Assembly: GCF_003725955.1 (NCBI RefSeq)
Contig: NZ_QIBZ01000008.1
Span: forward strand, 1 to 64,000
DNA from: Slackia isoflavoniconvertens
Lineage (GTDB): Bacteria > Actinomycetota > Coriobacteriia > Coriobacteriales > Eggerthellaceae
DNA: 64,000 nt
Reading direction: 5' to 3'
Positions 43,255 to 50,872 of the stretch are shown here, piece after piece (position 1 is the stretch's first letter; each line of letters starts with the position of its first letter). A program made the position numbers and the translations under genes. Below the pieces are notes generated by a model. It had not been told where the DNA came from. It saw only the letters and a list, made by a program, of their open reading frames with translations, and did no database searches.

Positions 43255-44199
43255 TTACGCCCCTGGCACTCCCTCAATAACGATGAACACCGTATCGTCT
43301 CCGAGGACAAGGCGGTCGCCCGCGCTCAGCCGCGACGTCGAGCCTTCGTGCACAACCATGCGCTCGCCCGTGGCGCCGCTCACGATTTCCGTGCCGTTCG
43401 TGGAGCCAAGGTCGCGCACAAACCAGGCCGCACCTTCGCGCACGAGACGCGCGTGGTGGGCCGAAGCACCCGCTCCCACGTCGGCGATATCGCCATCGCC
43501 CAAGGCAAGCGCGCCAATTTCAATCTCTTTGCTGCCAGGATCGACCCAATGGGGCGAGCCCTTCACGTAGCCGTCAACGACGCGAAGAAGGCCGAGCGAC
43601 AAAGGAAGCGGCTCTATTTCACGCGCATCTTCGGCGTCATCATCGCGCATCATAATGGCGGGCGTAGCCGCGAGCCTACCCCCGTGCGAGGTTTGCGCAT
43701 ACTCAAGCGCAAACGCGGCCGCCTTGCGAGCGCTCCCCATGCAACCGGCCGAGATGAACAGCACCATGGCCACATCGGCCCGCTCGTCCTCGGAATAGCC
43801 CGACCCGCATACCAGGCGGTCGAACACGTTACGCAAGACGCTCGCATCTTCGCCAATGCGCGAAAGAGCGGCTGTCATTTCAGGAATTCCCTGGTCACGA
43901 AGCATAACAAGCACATCGCTGCCCCGCATGGGACGATTGGTGCGAGAACGAAGGCGCGCCATGACGCGAAGCGCCGCCACGCCGTAATCGCAGAAATAAC
44001 GCTCCTGCAGCGATCCCGCCGGCGCATGCACGATGAAGCGCGAAATCCACGTTCTATCGCCGACGCGGCTTATGGGGCTGCGACCATCCGAAAGGGGGCG
44101 ATTCGACAGAATAAGGCCCGCAAGCTCTTTGTAGCTGATGCTAGCGTATTTTTTCATCACGTCAAACAGGGCGCCGCAGGGCGTAGGGTTGTTATTCAC
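43255..44199 (-). CDS. FHA-domain protein paired with a Ser/Thr kinase
   Basis: The protein has 314 residues. The C-terminal ~95 residues form a forkhead-associated domain (IEIGALALGDGDIADVGAG, SAHHARLVREG, RDLGSTNGTEIV): the S-x-x-H and NGT loops that hold phosphothreonine are kept. The N-terminal ~190 residues form a helical domain I cannot name (YASISYKELAGLILSNRPL; DERADVAMVLFISAGC). Its start overlaps the kinase stop by 8 bases, so the two are made together, and the kinase is its likely partner. It would bind phosphorylated targets in the cytoplasm. Confidence 0.88.
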   Translation of the reverse strand: MNNNPTPCGALFDVMKKYASISYKELAGLILSNRPLSDGRSPISRVGDRTWISRFIVHAPAGSLQERYFCDYGVAALRVMARLRSRTNRPMRGSDVLVMLRDQGIPEMTAALSRIGEDASVLRNVFDRLVCGSGYSEDERADVAMVLFISAGCMGSARKAAAFALEYAQTSHGGRLAATPAIMMRDDDAEDAREIEPLPLSLGLLRVVDGYVKGSPHWVDPGSKEIEIGALALGDGDIADVGAGASAHHARLVREGAAWFVRDLGSTNGTEIVSGATGERMVVHEGSTSRLSAGDRLVLGDDTVFIVIEGVPGA

Positions 44200-46216
44200 T
44201 CTGGCCGCCTCCTTTCCTTGGGTCTTCTAAAGTCGAATCTTTCTGATTGGCCGAATCTTCCTGATCAGCCGTTTCTTCCTGATCAGCCGAAACTTCCTGC
44301 TCGGCCGAAACGTCTTCGCACGCCCTATCGCCTTGGGGCTCTTCCAGCGCCACTGCCGCAGCGCCAAACACGCCTCGAGGCGCCGCACCCGCCGGCAAGG
44401 CTCCCCGCATTTTCTTACGAGCGGGACCATATACTACCGCCAACGCGAAATCGGCCACAAACGGACACCATGCCGCAGCAGCGGCCGCAAAAAGGGCCGC
44501 CGCCAAACTCGCATGCGCGCTCGACGGAGCCACCGTCGCATTCGACAAAACGAAGCCCTCAACCACGCTCGCCGCCGCAACACCGAAACTCGCCCGAATG
44601 AAGCCAGCTCGCGAATGTAGGCTCGGGCCACGAAAAACGGCTCCGAGCACAACGGGCGCAGCCAATGCGAGGGCAACCATCCAAGGTTCAAGCGCCCCCT
44701 GCCATTGCATGCCGGGCAAAAGGAGGCTCGCCTCCATGCCGTCCGCCGAATACGCCGCCGACACGGCTACAACCACGAGCACTGCCACCGAAGCCGCCCA
44801 CGCGGCGATACGCACCGCCAATCGCGCGGCAAACATATCGCGCATCGATCCTGCGCCCGAACCATCGAACGTGCATGGAATCAGCGGTTCGCCCCGAAAC
44901 GAAAGCACAACGTTTTCCAAATAGTGACCGCAAAATGCCGAAAACGCATTGAAGGCCTCATGCGCCGTGGGGCGCTTTCCCTGATCGGCGGAAAGACAAG
45001 CCAAAAGCACGGAAGCGAGCTGGTCATCGACAAACGCGAGCACATCGCGCACTTCGTCGACACTCGGGGCTTGCGCCGCATTCGAGTATGCGCGACGAAG
45101 AGCCTTGTCCACCTCCGGCTCGCAGAGAACCACGGCGGCGATATCGGCCGCCGCGGCATGTGCGAACACGGGGCGGGCAGGAGCGGCCTCGGTTTTTACG
45201 CGATACGGAGAGAACGCGCGTTTCGTTGCTTCGGCATTTTTTCCCGAACCTTTTTCGCCTCTCGAATCGGTCGCATCGCCCGAGCCGGCCGCAGACTGCG
45301 CGGCTTCTGCCTCCAGGTCGAACGGCGCACGCCCGCAGGCGAGCCGGTATACCACGCTCGCCGTCGCATACACATCGATTTTGGGCGATTTGCGCAGCGC
45401 ATCGATTCCCGCGATATCCTCCGTAAGCATCTCGGGCGGTGCAAAATCGGCCGTCGCCTTGCGAGTAAGAGAACTGGCCCTCGTAAACGACGAGCCCCGC
45501 ATCTCCTCCGGCGTCGACGACCCGAAATCGATAAGGCACACGTCGAAAAAGCCTTCCTCAACCTGTTCGGCAAGAGAAAGACGTGACGTGCGAACCATCA
45601 CATTGGCGAGCGAGATGTCGCGATGGACAAAGCCACCTTCAAGGAAATCAAGGTGTGCGAGCAAATCAAACACGTCGCGGCCGATTTGAGCAGCCACAAG
45701 CGTAGGCATGCGGCCAGCCCCGTCAACCGCAAGGGCGTCGCATACATGCACGAGCGTTTCGCCGCACACCCATTCCATGACGATGGCAGGCATGCCCGCG
45801 ACCTCGCCCATCCCATACAAATGAGGAAATCCCTTGAGGCCCGAAACTGCCTTGTGGCACTCGAATTCCTGACGAAACGCGGTTTTCAAACCTGCTTCAT
45901 ACCGTTCGTATTCAGCCTCGCTCGCACGCTCATCGCGCTCGGGTATAACGAGCGTTTTTAGCGCGAACTGCTCGCCAAACACATTGGTCGCGCACACAAC
46001 CGACCCAATGCCGCCGCGACGGCGTGTAGATTCGTCAACGAAGAGCGTGCCGAAACGGCGCTTGTACGAATCGAGCGCTTCGCCCTGCATGCCGGCAGCT
46101 GGCTCGAAGTGCGCAACGCTCACTACCCGAGCGCCGCTGAAAGGGTCACCGCCCCCATCGATCGCAGAATGCCCCAATGGCCGCGAGTCGCGCGGCCCCG
46201 AAAGCCAACCACTCAT
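44192..46216 (-). CDS. Membrane Ser/Thr protein kinase, Hanks type
   Basis: The protein has 674 residues. Kinase elements in order: Gly loop RRRGGIGSVV, catalytic Lys in EQFALKTL, hinge MEWVCGE, catalytic loop FVHRDISLANVMV, metal-binding LIDFGSS, and ADFAPPEML. All key residues are present, so it should be active. A ~100-residue insert rich in Gly/Ala (SGDATDSRGEKGSG) lies in the C-lobe. The C-terminal third has about four membrane helices rather than PASTA repeats. The tail repeats a pentapeptide-like unit (SADQE, TADQE, SANQK). ATGA overlap with the upstream gene and 8-base overlap with the FHA gene make a tight operon. Confidence 0.9.
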   Translation of the reverse strand: MSGWLSGPRDSRPLGHSAIDGGGDPFSGARVVSVAHFEPAAGMQGEALDSYKRRFGTLFVDESTRRRGGIGSVVCATNVFGEQFALKTLVIPERDERASEAEYERYEAGLKTAFRQEFECHKAVSGLKGFPHLYGMGEVAGMPAIVMEWVCGETLVHVCDALAVDGAGRMPTLVAAQIGRDVFDLLAHLDFLEGGFVHRDISLANVMVRTSRLSLAEQVEEGFFDVCLIDFGSSTPEEMRGSSFTRASSLTRKATADFAPPEMLTEDIAGIDALRKSPKIDVYATASVVYRLACGRAPFDLEAEAAQSAAGSGDATDSRGEKGSGKNAEATKRAFSPYRVKTEAAPARPVFAHAAAADIAAVVLCEPEVDKALRRAYSNAAQAPSVDEVRDVLAFVDDQLASVLLACLSADQGKRPTAHEAFNAFSAFCGHYLENVVLSFRGEPLIPCTFDGSGAGSMRDMFAARLAVRIAAWAASVAVLVVVAVSAAYSADGMEASLLLPGMQWQGALEPWMVALALAAPVVLGAVFRGPSLHSRAGFIRASFGVAAASVVEGFVLSNATVAPSSAHASLAAALFAAAAAAWCPFVADFALAVVYGPARKKMRGALPAGAAPRGVFGAAAVALEEPQGDRACEDVSAEQEVSADQEETADQEDSANQKDSTLEDPRKGGGQSE

Positions 46217-47172
46217 GCCAAGCTCCTCGCCCTATCTTCATGCGCGCGGTAACTCGCATAGGTCGCCGAGGTATCCACAGCGCTCGCCGAGCCCGACTGC
46301 TTTGCGATTCCCCACTGATTCACGAGCGCGGCCGACATGGTGCCCAAATCGTTCACCATGCACTGAATCTCGCTCCAAAAATTGCGATAGCAAGAACGCT
46401 CGGCCACGAGAATCTTTCTGTTGAGCTCTGCCTTCATGGAGTCAATTGAGTTGTCGTAAATAAGCATGTCGGAATACCATTGCGCGGCATCCCCGAAATC
46501 GCCCAAGTCGGCATCGTATTGCAAATGCCCCGAAGACTCGCGCAGGCTACCAGAAAGCTGCACGCATTGATTGAACCGATCAACGAGAAACGCGTGAAAC
46601 TCATTTTCTTCGGCGGCCGTAAGACCCGACGCCGTCGCGCCGCCGCCCGATCCGCTAGCAGCGCCGCCCGAATCTTCTGAGCCAGCAGGGCTTCCGCCCG
46701 ACGGGTCCGATTGGTCAGAACCGCCCGACGCCCCACCCGAAGAGAGATTGTCCGATGAAGGGTTTTGTGTTTTGACGGATTCAGTCTTCGAGACGGTCGC
46801 CTCGGTCGATTGAATCGCGGAAGCGAAAAAACTCGAGAACGTAAGCGCAGAAGAGGCCGAAACGTCGGAAGAGGACCCATTCCCGTCAACGGAAGAAACC
46901 TCGCTCGAGCCACCACCGGCGAGCGCGCGAATAATGCCCTCAGGCGATGCGGCGTTGCTCTTCTCGGCATGAAAAGACGCATACGAGCTCGGCATGGAAA
47001 AGCCAGGGAAGAGCGCCGCATACAACAGCGAACTTGAAAGCAAAAGCGCAAAAGAAAATGTCACGAGCGACGCAGCGGCCGGCGCAAGCTTCACCCGCTT
47101 GCGGGGGTTCGATACCTCAATCTCACCGCCCAGTCTCTTCAAAACCCACCAACCTTTCCCTTCGCGACGCAT
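46213..47172 (-). CDS. Single-helix membrane protein, first gene of the kinase/FHA operon
   Basis: The protein has 319 residues from MRREGKGWWVLK; the frame is open for 102 further codons upstream but these are Arg-rich, lack a convincing start and are probably non-coding. One membrane helix lies at ~35-55 (SLVTFSFALLLSSSLLYAAL). A long Ser/Gly-rich linker follows, then a helical C-terminal domain (TAAEENEFHAFLVDRFNQCV; SMKAELNRKILVAERSCYRN). The stop overlaps the kinase ATG. It may be the extracytoplasmic sensor or a substrate of the kinase (inference). Confidence 0.7.
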   Translation of the reverse strand: MRREGKGWWVLKRLGGEIEVSNPRKRVKLAPAAASLVTFSFALLLSSSLLYAALFPGFSMPSSYASFHAEKSNAASPEGIIRALAGGGSSEVSSVDGNGSSSDVSASSALTFSSFFASAIQSTEATVSKTESVKTQNPSSDNLSSGGASGGSDQSDPSGGSPAGSEDSGGAASGSGGGATASGLTAAEENEFHAFLVDRFNQCVQLSGSLRESSGHLQYDADLGDFGDAAQWYSDMLIYDNSIDSMKAELNRKILVAERSCYRNFWSEIQCMVNDLGTMSAALVNQWGIAKQSGSASAVDTSATYASYRAHEDRARSLA

Positions 47173-47541
47173 TTGCTTCACCAATAACCGCTTATAGTAC
47201 CGCAAAGCCCCGCAGTCTTCGGGCGCACGCTCGTTAACGGCCCCCTCAATCCGCCGGCGACCGACCGCCGAAGTGCACGAACGCGACCGCGCACGAGCCC
47301 GCCAAGCCATCCGCCAAGCTCCCGACGAAAACGCAAGCGCACCCGCGCAAAACGGCCCGCATGCGCCAAAAAACACGCTACGCGCCACAAGCGCGTAATT
47401 CCCCCGCACGCGCACCCCGTCCCGCGAGGTTGTTTGGTTCTCTGCAATATGAACAAGTCTCGCCCAACTTCTGCGCACAATCGTTTAGAATCGCAGATGC
47501 GCCAAGGCGCAATTATTCATCTAAAACTTAGGAAGATCGTC
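47173..47541. other. Divergent region between kinase operon and small membrane protein
   Basis: 369 bases. The minus strand is open as an upstream extension of the kinase operon's first gene but its composition (Arg/Ala-rich) suggests non-coding GC-rich DNA. A TAGAAT box near 47486 on the plus strand is a candidate -10 for the small membrane protein. Confidence 0.35.
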
Positions 47542-47745
47542 ATGAGCATAGAGTCGCTGTACCACTTTTTCTTCGAGTCATTCGCTGGCGTGGGCATTCT
47601 GGTGCTTGCGGGCCTCGTGATTTCGGTTTTGGTGTGCGTGATTATGGAGTGGCGCACCCGCCAAGCGTTCAAAGATCGCGGCGAGGTCGAAGACGATGAT
47701 GACGATTTCACCTTCTTCGATGACGATGACGACGAGGACGAGTAG
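47542..47745 (+). CDS. 67-aa membrane protein with acidic tail
   Basis: MSIESLYHFFFESFAGVG is followed by one helix (ILVLAGLVISVLVCVIMEW), a short basic stretch (RTRQAFKDRG) and a terminal acidic run of about 20 Asp/Glu with a central FTFF. The ATG lies 6 bases after AGGAAG. Own terminator. Divergent from the kinase operon. No family recognised. Confidence 0.72.
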   Translation: MSIESLYHFFFESFAGVGILVLAGLVISVLVCVIMEWRTRQAFKDRGEVEDDDDDFTFFDDDDDEDE

Positions 47746-47787
47746 TCGCCGAACCAACCGGGCACCTCAGGCCCCAACCGTCGAAAG

Positions 47788-47814
47788 AAATGCCGGCCTC
47801 GTGTCGGCATTTTT
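47788..47814 (+). terminator. Terminator of the 67-aa protein gene
   Basis: AAATGCCG and CGGCATTT with a T-run (TTTTTATTTT). Confidence 0.8.
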
Positions 47815-47907
47815 ATTTTGAAGATAACGCCCGCGAAAACGAGCGCCCCAAAAAGCAGCCCCCCATAGCGCCGAAACCAAAAATCTCGCTTTTTTCGAAA
47901 AAGGTGC

Positions 47908-47936
47908 TTGCATCCATGAATCGCTTCGGATATAGT
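47908..47936 (+). promoter_or_regulatory. Promoter of tRNA-Leu
   Basis: TTGCAT, 17-nt spacer, TATAGT, ending 25 bases before the tRNA. Confidence 0.8.
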
Positions 47937-47961
47937 ACTAACTCGCTTCGCAAGAAGCCAT

Positions 47962-48048
47962 GCGGGTGTGGCGGAATTGGCAGACGCGTACGGTTCAGGT
48001 CCGTATGGGGGCAACCCCATGAAGGTTCAAGTCCTTTCACCCGCACCA
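47962..48048 (+). tRNA. tRNA-Leu (CAG)
   Basis: 87 bases with a long variable arm (ATGGGGGCAACCCCAT) and encoded CCA. Acceptor GCGGGTG pairs with CACCCGC; anticodon loop TTCAGGT (anticodon CAG); T-loop TTCAAGT. Confidence 0.95.
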
Positions 48049-48062
48049 CTTAAAACTTGAGG

Positions 48063-48088
48063 CCAGGAGTTCGCTCCTGGTCTTTTTT
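48063..48088 (+). terminator. Terminator of tRNA-Leu
   Basis: CCAGGAG-TTCG-CTCCTGG followed by TCTTTTTT. Confidence 0.9.
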
Positions 48089-48388
48089 ATTTCATCGAAT
48101 ATGCGGCACAGTCTTTGGACCCAACGTCGCTTCAAACAAAGCGACCTTTAGCGCGAGCGCGCTTCGAACAAGGTTCCACAGAAAAACGAGCGCCATCTGC
48201 GCCAATACCGAAAATGGCACAGACCTTATTCCACAAGACCAAGCCGCCTTCATCTCGCAAACTCCGCCCCGCAGGCGCAAACCAAGAGAATCATCCTTCG
48301 GCCCGAAATCGGTCTTTCAGCTCAAAAACGCACGAAGGCCCCGCGCTCATCACGAACGCGGGGCCTTCAAAGGCAACCAAAATCTGAA

Positions 48389-48577
48389 TTAGTCTTCGCT
48401 GATCTCGGTGATGCAGCCCATGGGGCATTCCTCGACGCAGTCGCCGCAGGCGATGCATGCATCTTCGTTCTCAACGACGACAACGCCGCCGGCAATCTCC
48501 AAAACGTCCTGCGGGCAGGCGTCAACGCAAATGCCGCAGCCAATGCACTCTTCGGTTTCAAGCACAGGATGAGCCAT
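48389..48577 (-). CDS. 2[4Fe-4S] ferredoxin
   Basis: The protein has 62 residues from an ATG behind GAGAGGAG. Two complete cluster motifs, CIGCGICVDACP and CIACGDCVEECP, give eight cysteines for two [4Fe-4S] clusters in the clostridial-type fold. It is acidic and would carry low-potential electrons in anaerobic metabolism. Monocistronic. Confidence 0.95.
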   Translation of the reverse strand: MAHPVLETEECIGCGICVDACPQDVLEIAGGVVVVENEDACIACGDCVEECPMGCITEISED

Positions 48578-48969
48578 TGTGTGCTCCTCTCACTTGTGTA
48601 CTCAGCTTCAACGCTGAAAATCAACACTGACAAAAACTCAAACCGGCACCCCGCCGGCTCAAATCACTGACCGCAAAATACCATGACTTGCAGCGTTTGC
48701 AAGAAGAAATTCGGAAATGGCGTTGAACGGTTCCAACCTTTTTGCAACGCGTTAGCAAAACCCCACGTCACGCATTCAGAAGATAGCCTTGTGCAACAAA
48801 TTGCATTTTAGAATTGCTCGTTTTTTTCCATAGGAAACCCTATGAATTATTTGCGGTAATCAGGTTTCTGTGGGATACTAACCACCGTGCAATCAGCAAC
48901 CGCACACAATTTCATAAGTTTCGCTTACACACACCTTAAACACCGCACGAGCGAAAGGACCCATGGCGC
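48578..48969 (+). promoter_or_regulatory. Divergent region, ferredoxin / HxlR gene, with CATAGG palindrome
   Basis: 392 bases without a gene. AT-rich around 48780-48870. An inverted repeat CATAGG-AAAC-CCTATG lies at 48829-48844, about 125 bases before the HxlR start, a likely regulator-binding site because HxlR proteins bind dyads near their own or adjacent promoters. Confidence 0.5.
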
Positions 48970-49326
48970 ATGGCCACTAAGCTGTCTAGAACTTCATCTC
49001 CCGTCGAAGCAACGCTTTCCTTCATGTCTGACAAATGGAAAGTCCTCATTCTTCGCGACCTTCTTACCGGCACGAAACGCTTTGGCGAGCTGAAGAAATC
49101 TATCGGCAGCATCTCCCAAAAAGTGCTCACCTCAAATTTGCGCGCCATGGAAGAAGACGGCCTGCTCAAGCGTGAAGTGTTCGCCGAAGTGCCGCCGCGC
49201 GTCGAATATACGCTCACCGATCGCGGCCGCAGCCTCGAGCCTGTCATCGACGCCATGCGCGTCTGGGGCGAGGCGCACATGGCCGAACTCATTATTGAAG
49301 AAGAAGCCACCTACAAGCAGAACTAA
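48970..49326 (+). CDS. HxlR-family winged-helix regulator
   Basis: The protein has 118 residues. The HxlR signature is clear: SFMSDKWKVLILRDLLTG, KRFGELKKSIGSISQKVLT, LRAMEEDGLLKREVF and VEYTLTDRGRSL. These dimeric DNA-binding proteins respond to aldehydes, redox or quinones depending on the species; there is no cysteine here, which argues against direct thiol sensing. The ferredoxin gene is the nearest divergent neighbour. It is convergent with the next gene, 1 base apart. Confidence 0.92.
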   Translation: MATKLSRTSSPVEATLSFMSDKWKVLILRDLLTGTKRFGELKKSIGSISQKVLTSNLRAMEEDGLLKREVFAEVPPRVEYTLTDRGRSLEPVIDAMRVWGEAHMAELIIEEEATYKQN

Positions 49327-49327
49327 G

Positions 49328-49774
49328 TTACGCACGTTTCAGCGTTTTGATGAGCGCCCAGTCGCGCTGTTTCAACTCGTCGTCAGATAAATCGCCCTGA
49401 AACGATTCGAACGCCACAAACGGGCGCCCCAGCAAGCGCGTCGCAGCGTTGAGCGGCAGCTTTGCGTGGTAGCCATCGGAAAGCATAGCCGCGGCAATCC
49501 CATCGGCCACGATAATCGCCGCCGGGTCAAGCGCCTCCACCACAAACGTCGCATGCGCGGGTTCGCCGACAAGCGACACGTCCACTATCACGGGGTCTGG
49601 CATGCCAATACCCGCGCATGCCGCACGAAGCGCGGAAAACACCTGGTCAGGCAATTCGCCAAAACCAACGATGCACGCATCGGCATCCACGTCGCCCGCA
49701 ATAGCCGCATCGTATTCCGCGAGCTGCTCGAACTTCGCATCGAGATACATGTTACTTTTCGCTGGTTTTTTCAC
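49328..49774 (-). CDS. Hypothetical protein
   Basis: The protein has 148 residues from a GTG behind AAAAGGGGA (an ATG at residue 9 is possible). Hydrophobic strands alternate with acidic helices (ADACIVGFGELPDQVFSAL; PAHATFVVEALDPAAIIVAD), suggesting a compact alpha/beta cytoplasmic protein with no membrane segment. No family recognised. Convergent with the HxlR gene. Confidence 0.68.
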   Translation of the reverse strand: MKKPAKSNMYLDAKFEQLAEYDAAIAGDVDADACIVGFGELPDQVFSALRAACAGIGMPDPVIVDVSLVGEPAHATFVVEALDPAAIIVADGIAAAMLSDGYHAKLPLNAATRLLGRPFVAFESFQGDLSDDELKQRDWALIKTLKRA

Positions 49775-50080
49775 ACCTATCCCCTTTTCTTGCTTTCAAT
49801 GCACCACGCGCAGGACCATAATAGCCCCAAACCCGAGAGGCCAAACAGCAAAACCCTCTTCAGGGAAACTTCGACGGAGCAGCCCGCCCGAAAGGCAACG
49901 CGCCCAGTCGCCGCACTTCCAATCGCGAACGACAGCGCAACGCCCGAAGGCGCACGCCCGCCGAAAACCGTACGGATGAGCGCCCATCGCGCCCATCACC
50001 ATTTTTTTTGCGCCTGCCCCAACGACCACCGGCCAGCGAGGCCAAAGCGTTGCCTGCGAGGCGCAGCGAGAGGAGCCACC
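49775..50080. other. Intergenic region upstream of the nikR-hyp operon
   Basis: 306 bases with no gene and no obvious NikR dyad that I could identify. It should hold the operon promoter. Confidence 0.35.
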
Positions 50081-50335
50081 ATGTGCACCAACGGCATTAA
50101 CACCGGCCAGTTCGAGCAAATGATCGAGCAGATCGACGACCACATCAAGCTGGAGCGCCGCTGGGCTCACAACCTGGCCCACCAGGCAGAAGACGCGGGC
50201 TTCGAAACCGCTGGAGAGAAGCTCCACGCGGCCATGAGCGCCCTCGACGACATTCGCGCGCTACTCGACGACGCCAAAGAAGCTCTGGAAGACGACGCCG
50301 AAAAAGCCAGCGGCGTAACCGTCAAACTGGTGTAA
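50081..50335 (+). CDS. 84-aa helical protein opening the nikR-hyp operon
   Basis: The start ATG is 6 bases after GAGAGGAG. MCTNGINTGQFEQMIEQIDD continues as an amphipathic helical protein (HIKLERRWAHNLAHQAEDAG; AMSALDDIRALLDDAKEALE). It ends 3 bases before nikR, so it is co-transcribed with the nickel regulator and hypF. It has a Cys at position 2 and two His in the middle, hinting at a small metal carrier, but no family is recognised. Confidence 0.72.
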   Translation: MCTNGINTGQFEQMIEQIDDHIKLERRWAHNLAHQAEDAGFETAGEKLHAAMSALDDIRALLDDAKEALEDDAEKASGVTVKLV

Positions 50336-50338
50336 ATC

Positions 50339-50857
50339 ATGGCTCAAGACCTTATGAGGTTCTCGGTTGCAATGCCCGAGAGCCTCTTGGTTCGCTTCGA
50401 TGCCCTGGTCGCGCGACGCGGCCTGGCGAAAAACCGCAGCGAGGTCATTCGCGACCTGGTGCGCGACGCGCTCATCGACGAAGAATGCTCCATGCCCGGC
50501 GAAGAGGTCATGGGCACGCTCACCATCGTGTTCAACCATCACACGGGAGACGTACGCGACAAACTCGACGGCATCCAGCACGAGTTCTTCGAGCAAATTG
50601 TTTCGAGCATGCATGTGCATCTCGATGCCGAAACCTGCATGGAAGTCATTATCCTGCGCGGCGAAAGCGGCCTGATTCAAACCATCTCAAATATTATCCT
50701 GGGCACAAAGGGCGTGACGCACGGGCATCTCACCATGACCTCGACGGGACATGGCATCTACGACAATCAGCCCACGCCGGGCACCGACGCCGTGAATGCT
50801 GCGCGCGCTTACGCGCACGACCATCCGCATACCCACGGCCATAGCCACACGCACTAG
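50339..50857 (+). CDS. nikR: Nickel-responsive regulator NikR with His-rich tail
   Basis: The protein has 172 residues. The ribbon-helix-helix (MRFSVAMPESLLVRFDALV...NRSEVIRDLVRDAL) binds DNA. The ACT-like domain has the four nickel ligands in canonical spacing: H81, H92, H94 and C100 (HVHLDAETC), equivalent to H76/H87/H89/C95 of E. coli NikR. The last 15 residues form a HDHPHTHGHSHTH tail that E. coli NikR lacks, which may buffer nickel. It normally represses nickel uptake; here it lies directly upstream of hypF and may also control the Hyp genes. Start is 3 bases after the 84-aa gene. Confidence 0.92.
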   Translation: MAQDLMRFSVAMPESLLVRFDALVARRGLAKNRSEVIRDLVRDALIDEECSMPGEEVMGTLTIVFNHHTGDVRDKLDGIQHEFFEQIVSSMHVHLDAETCMEVIILRGESGLIQTISNIILGTKGVTHGHLTMTSTGHGIYDNQPTPGTDAVNAARAYAHDHPHTHGHSHTH

Positions 50858-50872
50858 CCCCAAGGAGCATCC

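Noticed and set aside
49466-50080. Upstream extension of the 84-aa gene in the nikR operon
   Set aside because: Arg/His-rich translation, opposite a minus-strand gene; the ATG at 50081 has the ribosome binding site.
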